Positions 33,731 to 42,396 of a DNA stretch of 64,000 nucleotides are shown piece after piece. Position 1 is the stretch's first letter, and every line of letters begins with the position of its first letter. The position numbers and the translations under genes are program-made. Location of the stretch: contig NZ_KI421507.1 in assembly GCF_000473205.1 (NCBI RefSeq), positions 113,074-177,073 on the forward strand, given 5' to 3'. The notes below the pieces were generated by a model. The model was given only the letters and a program-made list of their open reading frames with translations. It ran no database searches and had not been told where the DNA came from. The stretch is from Pseudophaeobacter arcticus DSM 23566. Lineage in GTDB: Bacteria > Pseudomonadota > Alphaproteobacteria > Rhodobacterales > Rhodobacteraceae.

Positions 33731-34653
33731 GCTATGCCCTGCGCACCCTGATCCGGATGGCGCTGACCTTCTTTGTGATCGTCACCATCGTGTTCTTCGC
33801 CACCCGCCTGTCGGGCAATGCGATCGACTTTGTCATCGGCGAAGGCATGACGAGCGAAGATCGCGACTTGTTGATCACATACTACGAACTCGACCGCCCG
33901 GTTCTGTCGCAGTATTTTGCCTTCCTGCGCTCTTTCACCGACGGCCAGTTTGGCCTGTCCTTTATCGAACGTCGCCCCGTTGCGGAAATTGTGATGGAGC
34001 GCATCTGGCCGTCGACCCAGCTTTTGCTCTCGGCGGTCGGGCTGACCCTGCTGGTGTCGATGCCGCTGGGCATCGCCGCCGCGATCTGGCGCAAGAGCTG
34101 GATCGGCAGCGCGGTCATGGTCATGGCCTTCCTCGGCTACGCAGTGCCCAACTTTGTGCTCGCGACCCTTATGGTGCTGGTCTTTTCCTACTGGCTCAAC
34201 TGGTTGCCGGTGGTGGGTAACGGCACCGCCCTACATTTCATCATGCCCACTGTGGCCCTGTCGGGGGGGCTGATCGCGGCGCTGACCCGTTTCACCCGCA
34301 ACGCCATGCTGGACGTGCTGGGACAGGATTTCATGCGCACCGCACGCGCCAAAGGGCTGCCGGAACACATGGTGATCGTCAAACACGGGCTGCGCAACGC
34401 GGGCATCACCATCCTGTCGGTGATCGGGCTGCAGGTGGCCGGGCTGGCGGCATCCGGATCGGTGGTGATCGAGGCGATTTTTGCCTGGCCTGGCATCGGC
34501 GATCTGCTGGTCACCTCGGCCCTGCGCCGCGACTATCCGGTGCTGCAATTCGGCGTGCTCACCGTCGCCTTGGCAGTGATCGTGATCAACGCGGTCATTG
34601 ATCTTGCCTATGCCTGGGCAGATCCGCGCCTGCGCCACACCCTGAAAGGCTGA
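33724..34653 (+). CDS. Peptide/opine-type ABC permease (DppB-like)
   Basis: 309 aa from ATG 33724, overlapping the phosphatase stop. Six membrane segments; N-terminal helix F-F-V-I-V-T-I-V-F-F-A-T-R-L-S-G typical of DppB; EAA loop with R-T-A-R-A-K-G-L near 205-212 that contacts the ATPase; A-W-P-G-I-G near the fifth helix. Forms the inner-membrane channel with the next gene's product. Confidence 0.92.
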   Translation: MLSYALRTLIRMALTFFVIVTIVFFATRLSGNAIDFVIGEGMTSEDRDLLITYYELDRPVLSQYFAFLRSFTDGQFGLSFIERRPVAEIVMERIWPSTQLLLSAVGLTLLVSMPLGIAAAIWRKSWIGSAVMVMAFLGYAVPNFVLATLMVLVFSYWLNWLPVVGNGTALHFIMPTVALSGGLIAALTRFTRNAMLDVLGQDFMRTARAKGLPEHMVIVKHGLRNAGITILSVIGLQVAGLAASGSVVIEAIFAWPGIGDLLVTSALRRDYPVLQFGVLTVALAVIVINAVIDLAYAWADPRLRHTLKG

Positions 34654-34657
34654 TCCC

Positions 34658-35545
34658 ATGACCCATCCCGCCGTTCCCTCGACCTCGGCCCCAGCCGCCG
34701 CATTGCAGCTTTGGCGCGGCGCTGACGTGATCCAAAAGACCGCAATCGTGATCGGACTGTTGCTGGTGTTTCTCGCCATCTTTGCGCCGCTGATCGCGCC
34801 CTTCGATCCCAGTTCGCAAAGCCTGATTTCACGTCTGCGCCCGCCACTGGGGTTCGAGCGCGCCAAGGCAGGCTATCTTCTGGGCACTGACGAGCTGGGC
34901 CGTGACGTGTTTTCGCGCAGCCTTTATGGGCTTAGGCTGACGCTGATGCTGGCGGGTCTGGGCGCAACGCTGGGACTGCTGATCGGCGGCGCGCTGGGCC
35001 TGCTGGCGGGCATCGTCGGCGGTCGCACCGAGGCCGGTATCATGGCCGCAGTCGACACTCAGATCGCGGTTCCCTTCACCCTGGTTGCCCTATTCCTGCT
35101 GGCGATCCTGGGGTCGTCGATCGAGGTGATCGTGCTGGTACTCGGCCTGGCCGGCTGGGAGCAATACGCCCGCATCGTGCGCGGTGAGGTGCAGCGGCTG
35201 ATGAACATGCCCTTCATCGAGGCTGCCCGCGCCGCCGGGGCCGGTTCGCTGCGCATCGCCCGGCATCACCTGCTGCCCAATATCGTATCGCCCATCGTGG
35301 TGCAGTTCACCCTGTCCCTGTCCAACATCGTGCTGCTGGAAAGCACCCTGTCCTTCCTTGGTCTTGGCGTACAGCCGCCCACCGCGACGCTGGGATCAAT
35401 GGTTGGGATCGGTCGCGACTACATGCCCACCGCGCCGTGGATCGTGGCCGCCCCGGCGATGATGATCCTGCTGATCACCTTCGCGGTGCAGATCCTTGGC
35501 GACTGGCTGCGCGACGGCGCCGATGTGCGGCTGCGCAAAAGGTAA
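34658..35545 (+). CDS. Peptide/opine-type ABC permease (DppC-like)
   Basis: 295 aa. DppC-type N-terminal segment followed by L-L-G-T-D-E-L-G-R-D-V-F-S-R near 71-84 and the EAA loop E-A-A-R-A-A-G-A near 187-194. Six membrane helices. Pairs with the DppB-like subunit 4 nt upstream. Confidence 0.92.
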   Translation: MTHPAVPSTSAPAAALQLWRGADVIQKTAIVIGLLLVFLAIFAPLIAPFDPSSQSLISRLRPPLGFERAKAGYLLGTDELGRDVFSRSLYGLRLTLMLAGLGATLGLLIGGALGLLAGIVGGRTEAGIMAAVDTQIAVPFTLVALFLLAILGSSIEVIVLVLGLAGWEQYARIVRGEVQRLMNMPFIEAARAAGAGSLRIARHHLLPNIVSPIVVQFTLSLSNIVLLESTLSFLGLGVQPPTATLGSMVGIGRDYMPTAPWIVAAPAMMILLITFAVQILGDWLRDGADVRLRKR

Positions 35546-35622
35546 CCCCGAACATACCAACAACAGAGGCGCAAACGCCCGCTTCCTTCAAACGTCTATT
35601 CAATCCTTACGGAGACAAGACA

Positions 35623-37176
35623 ATGCTGAGACTGCTGCTTTCCACCGCCCTCGCCGCAGGGGTCGCCTCGGGCGCCTGCGCCCAGGAAATCACCGTTGGC
35701 GCCGCCAATGTGTCGAGCTATCTCGACCCCGGCCGCGATCATTCCAACGTCGGGTCGCAATTCTACTACAACAGTTTTGACACGCTGATCGGCAAGAACC
35801 ACGACACGCTGGACACCAAATGGGTTCCGGCCCTGGCCACCAATTGGGAGCTGGTCGACCCCAAGACCATGGAACTGAAGCTGCGCGACGGCGTGACCTT
35901 CCACAACGGTGAAGTGATGAACGCCGACGACGTGGTGTTTTCGCTCAACCGTATGTACCAGGCCGATTTTCCGCCCTACGTGGTGCGCTCGCGCGACCGG
36001 CTGTCCAACTTCGTCAAGGTCGAGAAGGTCGACGATCTGACCGTGCGCATCATGGTCGAAAGAGAAGAACCCCTGTGGGAAACCTTGCTGAACCTGCAGC
36101 AGGTCATGATCCTCCCCGAGGACTATACCAAAGGCCTGACTGGCGATCCCATGGTTGCCGAGCATGACGATTTCGAAGCCTTTTCGCTGGCGCCCGTCGG
36201 CACCGGTCCTTACCGCATTTCCGAATTCGTGCCGGGCGAACGTGTCGTCTATGAACGGTTCGACGATTTCTGGGGCGACAAGGCGCCGCTGGCCAAGGCC
36301 ACCGTACAGCATATCCCCGAAACCGCATCCCGGGTGACGGCGCTGAAAACCGGTGAGGCGCAGATCGTCACCAATATCGCCCCCGATCAGCTGTCGCTGA
36401 TCGAAAGCGACCAGAACCTGCGCACGGTAGGCAGTGCTACGCCGCTGTTCCACGTCATGATCATGAACGTGAACCACCCCAAGCTGCGCGACCCGCGCAT
36501 CCGTCAGGCGCTGAGCCTGGCCATCGACCGCGACACGCTGAACGAGGCGCTGTGGCTGGGCAAGGCGGTGGTTCCCTCCACCCACACCCTGAAGGAATAC
36601 GGCGATCTCTACATGCCGGAGCTGAAGACCTTCGAATACAATCCCGAAAAGGCCAGGGCGCTGTTGAAGGAAGCCGGGTACGACGGCTCTGAGATCACTT
36701 TTGACACCCATCCGACCTATTACACCAACGGCATGCTGGCAGCTCAGGCCATTGCCGAGATGTGGAAAGAGGTCGGTGTCAACGGTCGTGTCAACATCGC
36801 CGAGAAATGGACGGGCCGCGCGCCCGAGATGATGACCCGCAACTGGTCGAACCCGATGTATTTCGCCGACCCCTTTGGATCCTTCGGCGTGATGTGGGCC
36901 CCCAATGGCCCATCCGAGGGTGAAGGCCGCTTCAATACCGATGCAGGCTATGCCGAAATCTGGGAACGCTTCCGCTTCTCCAAAGACGTCGCAGCCCGCA
37001 AGCTTGCCTATGGCGAGCTGATGGAGCGCATCAAGCAGGACCCACCAGTGCTGCCTCTGTACCGCCCGTTTGAAAGCTGGGCGATGCGCAAGGACGTGAT
37101 CTGGGCGCCAAAGCCAGGCCACATTCCCTATGTGCTCGACTTCCGCGCAGGCTCTATCTCTTTCGCATCGAACTGA
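35623..37176 (+). CDS. Family 5 extracellular solute-binding protein
   Basis: 517 aa from ATG 35623 with GGAGA upstream. Signal peptide residues 1-21 (A-C-A-Q). SBP_bac_5 fold: L-A-T-N-W-E-L near 71-77, L-R-D-G-V-T-F-H-N-G-E near 87-97, G-T-G-P-Y-R-I-S-E near 193-201, D-P-R-I-R-Q-A-L-S-L-A-I-D-R near 290-303. Members bind peptides, opines, nickel-chelates or glycosides; here two phosphoesterases in the operon favour a phosphorylated ligand. Confidence 0.9.
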   Translation: MLRLLLSTALAAGVASGACAQEITVGAANVSSYLDPGRDHSNVGSQFYYNSFDTLIGKNHDTLDTKWVPALATNWELVDPKTMELKLRDGVTFHNGEVMNADDVVFSLNRMYQADFPPYVVRSRDRLSNFVKVEKVDDLTVRIMVEREEPLWETLLNLQQVMILPEDYTKGLTGDPMVAEHDDFEAFSLAPVGTGPYRISEFVPGERVVYERFDDFWGDKAPLAKATVQHIPETASRVTALKTGEAQIVTNIAPDQLSLIESDQNLRTVGSATPLFHVMIMNVNHPKLRDPRIRQALSLAIDRDTLNEALWLGKAVVPSTHTLKEYGDLYMPELKTFEYNPEKARALLKEAGYDGSEITFDTHPTYYTNGMLAAQAIAEMWKEVGVNGRVNIAEKWTGRAPEMMTRNWSNPMYFADPFGSFGVMWAPNGPSEGEGRFNTDAGYAEIWERFRFSKDVAARKLAYGELMERIKQDPPVLPLYRPFESWAMRKDVIWAPKPGHIPYVLDFRAGSISFASN

Positions 37177-37214
37177 TCATGACATGGCCCGCCGTCCAGG
37201 TGGCGGGCCTCCGT

Positions 37215-37270
37215 CCTCTAAATTCTGGCCTCTAAATTCTGACCCTCAAATTCTGGTCCCCAAATTCTGG
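37215..37270 (+). repeat. Four 14-bp tandem repeats before the phosphoesterase gene
   Basis: Four units around an invariant AAATTCTG core, for example CCTCTAAATTCTGG, with exact 14-bp spacing, ending 12 nt before the phosphoesterase ATG inside an otherwise tight operon. It may be a translational or RNA-binding element, or simple slippage; a ribosome site is not evident between the repeats and the start. Confidence 0.8.
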
Positions 37271-37282
37271 AAAGTCCCCACT

Positions 37283-38155
37283 ATGAGTGTTCGCCTTGCC
37301 ATCGTTGCCGATATCCACCACGGAACCCCTTCTGCCACCAAGCGCGGCGATACCGCCATGGGGCTGATGGATGAATTTTCCCATTATGTGCGCGACGCCA
37401 ATGTCGATCAGGTACTGGACCTGGGCGACCGGATTTCCGATGTCGACCACGACACTGACCTGCGGCTTGAAGCAGAGGTGGCCGAGGCCTTTCGCGCCGT
37501 CGAGAAACCGATCTGGCATCTCAATGGCAACCACGACCGCGACCACCTGAGTGTCGCGGAAAACGAACAGATCCTTGGCCAGTCGCTGGGCCATGAAACC
37601 CGGGATATCGGCGGTTGGCGTATCGCGCTGTGGCGGGCAGACACCCGTATTCTGCGCAGGCCGGAACACAGCGGTTTTGTGCTGCACGAAGCCGACCTGT
37701 TGTGGCTGTCACGCACGGTGCAAGCCGCAGACTGTCCCCTTCTTGTGGTTAGTCACGTGCCGCTGTCGGGCCATTCCCAGATCGGCAACTACTACTTTCA
37801 GAACAATCCGGGCCTTTCCACTTATCCGATGGCCGATCGCGCCCGTGCTGCCCTGGCGCAGGCCAGGGTGCCGGTGGTCTGCCTGTCGGGGCACGTGCAT
37901 TGGAACACCGTCACTACCGTCGACGGCATCCCGCATCTGACCCAGCAATCGCTGACCGAAAGCTTCACCACCCAAGGCTCTCCCGCTGGTGCGATGGGGG
38001 TGATCGACCTGGGCGAAACCGTGCGGTGGGACGTGGTCGGCAAAGATCCTTATCGCGCCGAAATCACCCCGTCCGTCCGGCGCTGGACCCCGGTCATGCC
38101 CGATTTCCGTGACCATCCCGAACAGCGCACCCGCATCCCAAAGACCGAGAGCTGA
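37283..38155 (+). CDS. Calcineurin-like metallophosphoesterase
   Basis: 290 aa from ATG 37283. Metal-site motifs in order: D10-I-H12-H, L-D-L-G-D45-R, L-N-G-N-H-D near 82-87, V-V-S-H near 154-157, and C-L-S-G-H-V-H near 197-203. Soluble, no signal peptide, so cytosolic. Expected to cleave a phosphodiester or phosphomonoester with two metal ions. It sits between the binding protein and the ATPase genes (3 nt to the latter), so it very likely acts on the imported substrate before or after the HAD phosphatase. Confidence 0.87.
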   Translation: MSVRLAIVADIHHGTPSATKRGDTAMGLMDEFSHYVRDANVDQVLDLGDRISDVDHDTDLRLEAEVAEAFRAVEKPIWHLNGNHDRDHLSVAENEQILGQSLGHETRDIGGWRIALWRADTRILRRPEHSGFVLHEADLLWLSRTVQAADCPLLVVSHVPLSGHSQIGNYYFQNNPGLSTYPMADRARAALAQARVPVVCLSGHVHWNTVTTVDGIPHLTQQSLTESFTTQGSPAGAMGVIDLGETVRWDVVGKDPYRAEITPSVRRWTPVMPDFRDHPEQRTRIPKTES

Positions 38156-38158
38156 GCC

Positions 38159-40009
38159 ATGACCCGCATCCCGCTTCTGAGTGTCGACAATCTTTGCCTG
38201 AACTTCGGATCACATGAGGCTGTCAAAGGCATCTCCTTTGACATCGCCAAGGGGGAAACGGTGGCCCTGGTGGGGGAATCCGGGTCCGGAAAATCTGCAA
38301 CGGCGCTGGCGCTGCTGCGGCTGATCGAACGCGAAGGCGGCCGGATTGCGGGCGGCACCGTCACCCTGCACGGCACACCGGACCTGCAACTCTCCGCGCT
38401 CAGCGACCGTCAGATGCAGCAGGTGCGCGGCAACCGGGTGTCGATGATTTTTCAGGAGCCGATGACGGCGTTGAACCCGGTGATGACCCTGGGTGATCAG
38501 GTGGCCGAGGTGCTGCGGCTGCATCAGGGGCTGGATGCGGCGCAGGCCCGTGCCGCAGCGCGCGAGGCATTTGAGCGGGTGAAGATCCCCGAAGCGGACC
38601 GCCGTCTGAACCAGTTCCCGCATGAATTGTCGGGCGGGTTGCGGCAGCGGGTGATGATCGCCATGGCGCTGGCCTGCCGCCCTGATCTGTTGATCGCGGA
38701 CGAACCGACAACGGCGCTCGACGTGACGACCCAGGCTGAAATTCTGACCCTGATCCGGCAGTTGCAGGAGGAGATCGGCACCGCCGTTCTGTTCATCACC
38801 CATGATATGGGCGTGGTCGCCAATATCGCCGACCGCGTGGTGGTGCTGAAACAGGGCGACAAGGTCGAGGAAGCTCCGGTCACCGACATCTTCACCCGGC
38901 CGCAGGCTGCCTATACACAGCACCTGATGGCTGCCACCCCAAAACTTGGCAGTGGCGCGCCCAGGCCTTTGCTGCGCCCCGCCGCTCCGGTGCTTGCGGT
39001 TGAAAACCTCGCGGTGCGTTTTCCGGTGCAACGTGGACTGCTGCCTGGTGGACATCTTGACTATCACGCAGTGAACGGTGTCTCGCTCTCCATCGCGCCG
39101 GGGGAAACCCTGGGGCTGGTGGGCGAATCCGGCTGCGGAAAATCTACTCTGGCCCGCGCCGTGTTGCGGCTGATTGATCCCAGCCAGGGCCGCATCCGGT
39201 TGGAGGGGCGCGACATTACCGGGCTGGATGCTGCCGGCATGCGTCCCCTCCGTCAGCGGGTCCAGATGGTTTTTCAGGACCCGTTCGCCAGCCTTAACCC
39301 GCGCATGCCCGTGTGCGACCTGATCACCGAACCGGCCCATATCCACCACCGCCTGTCGCACCGCACCCGCAAGGCACTGGCAGCGGACCTTTTGCAAAAG
39401 GTCGGGCTGGAACCGGCTGCCGCGGACAGGTTCCCACATCAGTTTTCCGGCGGCCAGCGACAGCGGCTGTGTATTGCCCGCGCACTGTCGGTCCGCCCAG
39501 CCCTGATCGTCGCCGATGAAGCGGTGTCGGCGCTGGACGTGTCGGTTGCGCGCCAAGTCACCGATTTGATGGCGCGGTTGCAGGCCGAGGACGGGGTGTC
39601 CTTCCTGTTTATTTCACATGACATCGCCGTGGTCGAACGGGTCAGCCACCGGGTCGCCGTGATGTGGGCTGGTCGAATTGTCGAAACCGGCCCCACCGAA
39701 GCGGTGCTGCATAATCCGCAGCATTCCTACACACAGCGTCTCCTTGCAGCGGTGCCGGTCCCCGATCCATCGCTCCGTCACGCGCGGCGCCCGACCCTGT
39801 CGGCCGTGCAGCCGCCAAAACTGGTGCTTCCGGTGGGACAAACGCCGGAACCTTCAGTGATGAGAGAGGTGAGCCCCAGCCACTATGTCGCGGTTCAGCC
39901 CCCTGTCGATGCGCTTATTTTTGGGACCCCAAAGCAGATGCCGGGAGAGAATGCGACAGAGCCCGCAGGCACGCCATTTGTACCGGAAAGCCAGCACGAA
40001 CAGGTCTGA
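38159..40009 (+). CDS. Fused double ABC ATPase (DppD-DppF type)
   Basis: 616 aa with two complete ATPase domains. First: Walker A G39-E-S-G-S-G-K-S, signature L-S-G-G-L-R-Q-R near 159-166, Walker B L-L-I-A-D-E-P. Second: Walker [10 protein letters not shown] near 321-329, signature F-S-G-G-Q-R-Q-R near 427-434. The first linker carries the oligopeptide-transporter C-terminal segment. Powers the importer. A C-terminal tail of about 60 residues shows no domain. Last gene of the operon. Confidence 0.93.
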   Translation: MTRIPLLSVDNLCLNFGSHEAVKGISFDIAKGETVALVGESGSGKSATALALLRLIEREGGRIAGGTVTLHGTPDLQLSALSDRQMQQVRGNRVSMIFQEPMTALNPVMTLGDQVAEVLRLHQGLDAAQARAAAREAFERVKIPEADRRLNQFPHELSGGLRQRVMIAMALACRPDLLIADEPTTALDVTTQAEILTLIRQLQEEIGTAVLFITHDMGVVANIADRVVVLKQGDKVEEAPVTDIFTRPQAAYTQHLMAATPKLGSGAPRPLLRPAAPVLAVENLAVRFPVQRGLLPGGHLDYHAVNGVSLSIAPGETLGLVGESGCGKSTLARAVLRLIDPSQGRIRLEGRDITGLDAAGMRPLRQRVQMVFQDPFASLNPRMPVCDLITEPAHIHHRLSHRTRKALAADLLQKVGLEPAAADRFPHQFSGGQRQRLCIARALSVRPALIVADEAVSALDVSVARQVTDLMARLQAEDGVSFLFISHDIAVVERVSHRVAVMWAGRIVETGPTEAVLHNPQHSYTQRLLAAVPVPDPSLRHARRPTLSAVQPPKLVLPVGQTPEPSVMREVSPSHYVAVQPPVDALIFGTPKQMPGENATEPAGTPFVPESQHEQV

Positions 40010-40179
40010 GGCCGGAATTCTGCGCGCGGCAGATATGGTGCGAGTAGCGACTAAAACATGCGGGCAGCGGGGCAGGGGGCTGTTGCCGTTTGGGAGCTCT
40101 TTTTGCTGTATCACCAGCCCCCAATCTGTGGGCAACCGGAGGCCCAGCCTCGCGCCTGGATTGGGTGGTCTCCGACACC

Positions 40180-40431
40180 TCAGACGGTCAGCCATTGTTC
40201 CAGCTTGGCCGCATCAGGAAGCCCGCCAGCGTGGACAAGCGTGCCATCAACCGCAACCCCGGGTGTCGACATGACACCCGCCAGTGCGATGGATTTTGCA
40301 TCGCTTACCTTTTCGATGGTGACTTCGATTCCCAGTGTCGCCGCGACGTCGCGTACCATCTTTTCGGTTGTGTCGCACCGCTGGCAGCCAGGGCCGTAGA
40401 TTTTGACAGATTTCACAGAATGTCCTTTCAC
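40180..40431 (-). CDS. Small thioredoxin-fold redox protein
   Basis: 83 aa. K-I-Y-G-P-G-C16-Q-R-C19 active site near the N-terminus and M-S-T-P-G-V-A-V-D-G with the cis-proline loop, as in redox-active disulfide protein 2/glutaredoxin-like proteins. Start overlaps the permease stop by 4 nt (40428-40431). Such proteins regularly accompany UPF0718 permeases and may reduce or carry the exported metalloid. Confidence 0.85.
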   Translation of the reverse strand: MKGHSVKSVKIYGPGCQRCDTTEKMVRDVAATLGIEVTIEKVSDAKSIALAGVMSTPGVAVDGTLVHAGGLPDAAKLEQWLTV

Positions 40432-41486
40432 AGGATAGCGTTAAAAAGATAGCCGGTGGCGAGGATGCCAGCCGAAACCACGGCGAGGAAGATCGCGATC
40501 AGGCGTAATTTGAGCACCTGTTTGAGGATAATCATTTCCGGCAGTGACAAGGCGATCACCGACATCATAAAGGCCAATGTGGTGCCAAGAGCGGCGCCCT
40601 TGCCGAGCAGTGCCTCGACGATGGGGATGACGCCCGCAGCATTGGTGTACATCGGCACGCCAACAACGACCGCAGCAGGCACCGACCACCAAGCCTCGCC
40701 CCCCATGATTTTCAGCATCACCGCTTCGGGGACATACCCATGGATCAATGCACCAATACCAATCCCGATCAACACCCATATCCAGACCTTGCCGACAATT
40801 TCACGGACTTGCCCGGTGCCGATCTTGAGGCGGTCGACGAAGGAGAGTGTTTCCTCGGGTAGATTGCCAACAGGCCCGGTGTTCAACTCGCGTACCCAGT
40901 CTTGCAGATGGCGTTCCAACCCCATCTTCCCCATCACATATCCAGCGAGAGTGGCAATCGAGAAGCCGAAGACAAGGTAGATCGTGGCAATTTCCCAGCC
41001 AACCAATCCATATAGCAGCCCAAGCCCGACAGGGCCGACCATTGGACCCGCGATCAGGAAGGAAAACGTCACTCCAAGCGGAACCCCGGCGGAGACAAAG
41101 CCGATAAAAAGCGGCACCGACGAGCAGGAGCAGAACGGTGTCAACACCCCCAGCATTGCGGCCAGCGGGTAGCCAACAATCTGGCGCTTGCCAGCCAGGA
41201 TTGCGCGGGTTTTCTCAGGGCTGAACCAGCTTCGCAGAACGCCGGTCACAAAGACGATACCAGTCAGCAGCAAAAGCACCTTTGGCACATCATAGACAAA
41301 GAACGCGATCGCTTCGCCGCTGTGGCTGTCGCGAGGGACTGGGAACCAGGCGGTGACCCAGTTCGCGAACGGGATCAACTGACCGTAGGCGAGCCAGCCA
41401 AGACCAGCAAGGACAGCGATACCCGCACCCCAAACCCAGTCTGGTGCGCCGTGCTTTTGCATGGTTTCATGAGTTTCTATTGTCAT
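40428..41486 (-). CDS. UPF0718/ArsP-type permease
   Basis: 352 aa from ATG 41486, overlapping the regulator stop. About eight membrane segments in two repeats. Segment T-P-F-C-S-C-S-S-V-P-L near 115-125 contains the C-S-C-S cysteine pair of DUF318 permeases, matched by Y-T-N-A-A-G-V-I-P near 270. ArsP, a characterised family member, exports trivalent organoarsenicals; other members have unknown cargo. ArsR control and the redox partner point to a metalloid or thiol-reactive substrate. Confidence 0.85.
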   Translation of the reverse strand: MTIETHETMQKHGAPDWVWGAGIAVLAGLGWLAYGQLIPFANWVTAWFPVPRDSHSGEAIAFFVYDVPKVLLLLTGIVFVTGVLRSWFSPEKTRAILAGKRQIVGYPLAAMLGVLTPFCSCSSVPLFIGFVSAGVPLGVTFSFLIAGPMVGPVGLGLLYGLVGWEIATIYLVFGFSIATLAGYVMGKMGLERHLQDWVRELNTGPVGNLPEETLSFVDRLKIGTGQVREIVGKVWIWVLIGIGIGALIHGYVPEAVMLKIMGGEAWWSVPAAVVVGVPMYTNAAGVIPIVEALLGKGAALGTTLAFMMSVIALSLPEMIILKQVLKLRLIAIFLAVVSAGILATGYLFNAIL

Positions 41487-41770
41487 GGCATTTCCAGTCC
41501 AAGGGCTTGTTCTGCATCCAACACGGCGCGGATCACCGCAATGACTTCGGGAGCAATATCCGGATTGCGCCGATATCGAACCCACTGGGCATCGCGCCGG
41601 TCAGTCACGAGGCCTGCCTCGCGCAACACCTTCATATGGCGCGACATGCGGCTTTGGCCTGTATCAAGCCGGTCCATCAACTCGCAGACGCAATGTTCCC
41701 CTCCAGACCAGAGGATGGAGAGAGCCGCACGGCGTGTCGAATCGCAAAGGGCGTTGAGGATCTCTTGCAT
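41483..41770 (-). CDS. ArsR-family metalloregulator
   Basis: 95 aa winged helix. L-C-D-S-T-R-R-A-A-L-S-I-L at the N-terminus, then C27-V-C29-E-L-M-D-R-L, the CVCEL thiolate site that binds As(III) or Sb(III) in ArsR proteins, and the recognition helix Q-S-R-M-S-R-H-M-K-V-L. First of three overlapping genes. A near-perfect dyad 9 bp upstream is its likely operator. Confidence 0.9.
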   Translation of the reverse strand: MQEILNALCDSTRRAALSILWSGGEHCVCELMDRLDTGQSRMSRHMKVLREAGLVTDRRDAQWVRYRRNPDIAPEVIAVIRAVLDAEQALGLEMP

Positions 41771-41779
41771 AGGTTATCA

Positions 41780-41799
41780 ATATGCGCATTGGCGCATAT
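41780..41799. promoter_or_regulatory. ArsR operator
   Basis: Inverted repeat ATATGCGC-ATTG-GCGCATAT, 8-bp arms, 10-29 nt ahead of the regulator start. Position suits derepression by metalloid release. Confidence 0.7.
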
Positions 41800-42396
41800 G
41801 CGTCTTGACCCATATCAATTTACCCTTTGGTCGTGCCGCGTCAAAGAATGGCGCCATTGACAGGGACGCATTGCTCCTGCGCATCGCGGTATGCCGCCTT
41901 TCATTTGCTGCAGGATCCCCATGATCTGGGCTTCGGTGAAACATGCCCAGCCCATCGAAACCTCATCACTGATGAGGCCGATAAAATTCCACCTCGGCAT
42001 CCCGCTAAGATCGGGGTGGATTGCCCAGGGATCAGGTGCGACGGCAGACGGACGCCCCGAAATGGTCTCTAGCCAAACAGCACCTGCGCGCGCCGTTCCT
42101 CGGCTTTGGCCGACATCCGGACAAATTTGGTCACTTTGGCGGGACAGAACCGCGCAGGCGGGGCGTCCGCGCGAAACGTTGTTGCAAGGGCCGCGCCCAA
42201 GTCACGTGAAGCATTGCATTAAACCGGCCCAAGATCGAGGTGACCCAATGGAATTCCGGTCAGGATATTGGCCGCCAGCCTGTGGCACGGTGATCCGGAT
42301 GGATCAAAAGACGAGAATGTACTAACACTTGTTCAGGATCAGTCAGGCAAGGCTCGAAAGTGGAGCCCCTGTCTCGGCTGCGTCCATGTATTCGTT
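41800..42396. other. Gene-free region with IS scrap
   Basis: About 600 bp. Apart from the IS3-like scrap near 41875-41955 nothing is recognised; the open frame running into the next gene (from 42268) lacks signal-like or family sequence before ATG 42397. Contains the promoter of the sugar-type binding protein. Confidence 0.4.
41875..41955 (-). pseudogene. IS3-type orfA N-terminal scrap
   Basis: Read leftward: F-T-E-A-Q-I-M-G-I-L-Q-Q-M-K-G-G-I-P, the usual beginning of IS3-family orfA proteins, then loss of similarity. No ends visible. Confidence 0.45.

Noticed and set aside
35596..37122. 508-codon leftward open frame
   Set aside because: Lies antisense to the solute-binding protein gene, composition is a GC codon shadow (His/Arg/Gly/Gln-rich), no family resemblance.
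38210..39556. 448-codon leftward open frame
   Set aside because: Antisense to the double ATPase gene, whose motifs are all intact.
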